From Ruminococcus sp. (GTDB lineage Bacteria > Bacillota > Clostridia > Oscillospirales > Ruminococcaceae), in the NCBI GenBank assembly GCA_029060755.1, contig JAIDTI010000023.1:16665-80664 (forward strand): a stretch of 64,000 nucleotides of DNA. Reading direction: 5' to 3'. Below are positions 61,001 through 64,000 of this stretch, piece after piece. How positions within the stretch are numbered: the first letter of the stretch is position 1; every line of letters starts with the position of its first letter. The position numbers and the translations under genes were made by a program. The notes below the pieces were generated by a model. It had not been told where the DNA came from, ran no database searches, and saw only the letters and a list, made by a program, of their open reading frames with translations.

Positions 61001-62929
61001 TTACTGAGCAGTGTCAGGGAGTTTGCTGATTATGTTTGCTTCGAGTTTCTGGAGTGCAAGGGCATCAAGACCTGTTACACCGTCGCCGACGTTACAACAG
61101 TCTGCATTTGCGAGACCCTGTTCTGAAAGAGCGTACTTGTCTTTGTTTCCGAGATGCTGTATAATTGCTGTAGCATCAGCAATATTTACTTCATCATCGC
61201 AGTTTGCATCGCCGAGAAGCGTAACTTTAATATCACTTCCGCCTGTTGTGGATTCGGAATTTTCGTCAAGTACAGCAAATTTTCTTTCATATTTTTCAGC
61301 GTATTTCTGAGCAGTTGAGTCTTCTTTGCCGTAAATTGTTGCTTTGGACGATATTGTGTATTTGTCCGCATAGATTTCACATTTGGGATTTGCAATCACT
61401 GCTTTCTCAAGATTTGCACAATCTTGAAAAGCATATTTTCCTATGCTTGTAACGTTATCAGGAATTGTGATTTCTGTAAGTGAAGTACAGCCATAGAATG
61501 CACTTTCTCCTATTGTCTTTACACTGCTTCCGATTTCTACAGTTTCAAGATTTGTACAGTTACGGAACACACGATAGCCAATACTTGTTATGCCGTTGCC
61601 TGTAACTACTGATTCAAGACCTGAACAGCCATGAAAAGCCTCATTACCGAGTGTTTTTACACTGTTCGGAATTGTAATTTTTGTTAAAGAATAACAGTTT
61701 CTGAAAGTGTATCCTCCGATTTCCTTTACGCTCTCTCCGATTTTCAATGTTTCAAGACATTTACAGTTATCAAATGCATAATTTCCGATATTTGTAACTC
61801 CGTCTCCTATTACCGCTGATGTAAGAACGGAACAATCCTGAAAAGCATATGTTCCTATGCTTGTAACGGTATTAGGAATTTTGATTTCTGAAAGAGAAGT
61901 ACAGCCATAGAATGCACTTTCTCCTATTGTCTTTACACTGCTTCCGATTTCTACAGTTTCAAGACTTGTACAGTTACGGAACACACGATAGCCAATACTT
62001 GTTATGCCGTTGCCTGTAACTACTGATTCAAGACCTGAACAGCCATGAAAAGCCTCATTACCGAGTGTTTTTACACTGTTCGGAATTGTAATTTTTGTTA
62101 AAGAATAACAGTTTCTGAAAGTGTATCCTCCGATTTCCTTTACGCTCTCTCCGATTTTCAATGTTTCAAGACATTTACAGTTATCAAATGCATAATTTCC
62201 GATACTTGTAACTCCGTCTCCTATTACAGCTGATGCAAGAACGGAACAATCCTGAAAAGCATATGTTCCTATGCTTGTAACGTTATCAGGAATTGTGATT
62301 TCTGAAAGGGCAGTACAGCCATAGAATGCACTTTCTCCTATTGTTTTTACACTGCTTCCGATTTCTACAGTTTCAAGACTTGTACAGTTACGGAATACAC
62401 GATAGTCAATGCTTGTCAGTCCGTTTCCTGTATCTACTGATGAAACTGAAGTACAGCCATGAAAAGCCTCATTTCCAATCGTTTCAACATTATCAGGAAT
62501 TGCAACTTCTGTCAGGGAAGAACAGTTTCTGAAAGCATATTCTCCGATTTCCTTGACACCCTTTCCGATTGTCAGCTTTTCAAGACTCTTACAGCCATCA
62601 AATGCATAATTTCCGATACTTGTTACGCTGTCAGGAATTGTTATTGATTCCAGATACGAACAGCCATTAAATGCACTTTTTTCAATGCCTGTAACAGGAA
62701 GTCCCTCAATCTCAGCAGGAATTTCAACATTTGATACAGACTGACTGCTTTTATAAATTGTTACATAATTAACGTAAGCTCTGTATGTAAGACTTTCATA
62801 AGTACCCTCTGTATAGTCAGCCGCACTTGATGTAAATGTATTGTATGCAACTTCAACTGCATTCACCGGTACAGCACCGGCAACCACACAGCAAGCCATA
62901 ATACCAGCGATAATCTTCTTCATATTCAT
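61001..62929 (-). CDS. Secreted BspA-type leucine-rich-repeat protein with C-terminal dockerin
   Basis: Repeats SLTEITIPDNVTSIGTYAFQDC...; dockerin GDANCDDEVNIADATAIIQHLGNKDKYALSEQGLANADCCNVGDGVTGLDALALQKLEA. Confidence 0.92.
   Translation of the reverse strand: MNMKKIIAGIMACCVVAGAVPVNAVEVAYNTFTSSAADYTEGTYESLTYRAYVNYVTIYKSSQSVSNVEIPAEIEGLPVTGIEKSAFNGCSYLESITIPDSVTSIGNYAFDGCKSLEKLTIGKGVKEIGEYAFRNCSSLTEVAIPDNVETIGNEAFHGCTSVSSVDTGNGLTSIDYRVFRNCTSLETVEIGSSVKTIGESAFYGCTALSEITIPDNVTSIGTYAFQDCSVLASAVIGDGVTSIGNYAFDNCKCLETLKIGESVKEIGGYTFRNCYSLTKITIPNSVKTLGNEAFHGCSGLESVVTGNGITSIGYRVFRNCTSLETVEIGSSVKTIGESAFYGCTSLSEIKIPNTVTSIGTYAFQDCSVLTSAVIGDGVTNIGNYAFDNCKCLETLKIGESVKEIGGYTFRNCYSLTKITIPNSVKTLGNEAFHGCSGLESVVTGNGITSIGYRVFRNCTNLETVEIGSSVKTIGESAFYGCTSLTEITIPDNVTSIGKYAFQDCANLEKAVIANPKCEIYADKYTISSKATIYGKEDSTAQKYAEKYERKFAVLDENSESTTGGSDIKVTLLGDANCDDEVNIADATAIIQHLGNKDKYALSEQGLANADCCNVGDGVTGLDALALQKLEANIISKLPDTAQ
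61490..62520. repeat. 414-bp higher-order tandem repeat inside the LRR gene
   Basis: CCATAGAATGCACTTTCTCCTATTGT recurs at 61491, 61905 and 62319 (spacing 414 bp = 6 x 23 codons). Confidence 0.85.
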
Positions 62930-63068
62930 AATAAAAACCTCCAGTTAAACTTGTTTGTATTATTATAACATTTCACTTTTTTTTAATCAAGTAATCCGTA
63001 AAATTTTTACATTTATTCTATGTTATGTCTAAAAATAATAATTGAGTTTAAAAAAATTATACAAAAAA

Positions 63069-63092
63069 GTGAACCCGATTGCTCAGGTTCAC
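63069..63092 (-). terminator. Probable intrinsic terminator
   Basis: GTGAACC...GGTTCAC with adjacent A/T runs. Confidence 0.5.
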
Positions 63093-63105
63093 AGTTTTTA
63101 TGATA

Positions 63106-64000
63106 TTATTTAGAAGTGTCAGGAAGTTTGCTGATTTGTTTTGCTTCGAGTTTCTGGAGTGCAAGAGCATCAAGACCTGTTACACCGTCGCCGACGTTAC
63201 AGCAGTCCGCATTTGCGAGACCCTGTTCAGAAAGAGCGTACTTGTCTTTATTGCCGAGATGCTGTACAATTGCTGTTGCATCAGCAATATTTACTTCGCC
63301 GTCCTCATTTGCATCACCAAGCAATAATTTGCCTGTATGTGCGGTAGTAGTAACAGTTGTTGCAGTTGTTTTAGCGGCTGTTGTGATAATAGTTGTGTTT
63401 GTTGCAGGTGATTTTGTTGCGGTTGTTGTGGTAGTAGTTGTGTTTGTTGCAGGTGATTTTGTTGTGGTAGTGGTTGTTGTAGTGGTTATTAGTATTGTTG
63501 TGATATTTGTGGTAGTGGTTTCTTTAGCATATTCACCACACTCATATATAATTGAATCGTCATAGCCGTATATAGTTGCTGTATCACTTATTGTATGTAA
63601 ATCATTATTATAAAGTTCAGGATTTAATATTTTTATTGATGTCAAACTGTCACAACTGGAAAATGCCCAGTATCCGATACTTGTAACGCTTTCGGGAATA
63701 GTTACTGATGTCAGACCTGAACACTTATAAAATGCCTTACCTACAATACTTGTAACGCCTTCAGGAATAACAATATCACCTGAACAGGTTTTACCGTCAA
63801 TAAGTATTCCGTTTCCAACAATAACAAGCGGATTTTCTTTCTGCTTTGATTCAAGCCATGGAGTATGTGCAAATGCTTCACTTCCGATACTTGTAACGCT
63901 TTCGGGAATAGTTACTGATGTCAGATGCGAACACATATAAAATGCATCATTTCCGATACTTGTAACGCTTTCGGGAATCGTTACTGATGTCAGACCTGAA
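63106..64000 (-). CDS. BspA-type LRR protein with Thr-rich linker and C-terminal dockerin, N-terminus beyond the window
   Basis: Reading frame stays open to 64000 (SGLTSVTIPESVTSIGNDAFYMCSHL...); TTTTTTTTTKSPATNTTTTTTT linker; dockerin as in the neighbouring gene. Confidence 0.88.
   Translation of the reverse strand, partial: SGLTSVTIPESVTSIGNDAFYMCSHLTSVTIPESVTSIGSEAFAHTPWLESKQKENPLVIVGNGILIDGKTCSGDIVIPEGVTSIVGKAFYKCSGLTSVTIPESVTSIGYWAFSSCDSLTSIKILNPELYNNDLHTISDTATIYGYDDSIIYECGEYAKETTTTNITTILITTTTTTTTTKSPATNTTTTTTTATKSPATNTTIITTAAKTTATTVTTTAHTGKLLLGDANEDGEVNIADATAIVQHLGNKDKYALSEQGLANADCCNVGDGVTGLDALALQKLEAKQISKLPDTSK

Noticed and set aside
61490-62530. 414-bp repeats considered as an insertion sequence or CRISPR-like array
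   Set aside because: In-frame multiples of the 23-aa LRR unit, with coding continuity throughout.
63340-63535. GTT/GGT triplet-rich stretch considered as a CRISPR or regulatory repeat
   Set aside because: It is the coding microsatellite of the Thr-rich linker; no spacer/repeat structure.
1-64000. tRNA or rRNA genes, CRISPR arrays, IS transposases, prophage modules
   Set aside because: None recognised on either strand by reading; tRNAscan/CRISPR tools not available.

Overview
64-kb window of a low-GC Firmicutes chromosome. Type I dockerins, Spo0A, SpoVAD/E and DpaA/B suggest a Ruminococcus-like cellulosome-bearing member of the Oscillospirales (taxonomy inferred). Contents: S10 ribosomal-protein operon (minus strand, rplX fragment to rpsJ) with a probable attenuator leader; M23 peptidase, luxS, RluA; spoVAD/spoVAE; ABC exporter; rlmH; an EcoRV-like restriction-modification locus; a zinc-ribbon/TPM/CPBP operon; prfB, aspartate kinase, ppk1, spo0A, GH26 lipoprotein; a dockerin protease pair; rplM-rpsI. 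Directly after rpsI is a foreign element (about 38.5-49.8 kb) with a decaying mobility module (integrase, MobV relaxase, excisionase-like, DUF3987-like) and an intact four-gene Wadjet (JetABCD) defence operon. Then come a ClpP + VirD4-like ATPase operon, a macrodomain protein, YitT, dpaB/dpaA, uvrC-rsmD-coaD, and two BspA-type LRR dockerin proteins. The strongest non-annotation signals, all from reading by eye: (1) GATC is almost absent outside the element (2 sites found in about 54 kb) but occurs 22 times in the 9.6 kb from the integrase to JetC; (2) GATATC, the predicted target of the EcoRV-like system, was not found anywhere; (3) the EcoRV-like nuclease carries an A8 frameshift and an Asn at the position of catalytic Asp74; (4) an array of triloop hairpins lies upstream of the relaxase; (5) a terminator-like hairpin sits in the rpsJ leader; (6) a ClpP protease is in an operon with a soluble VirD4-like ATPase. 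No tRNA, rRNA or CRISPR array was recognised.
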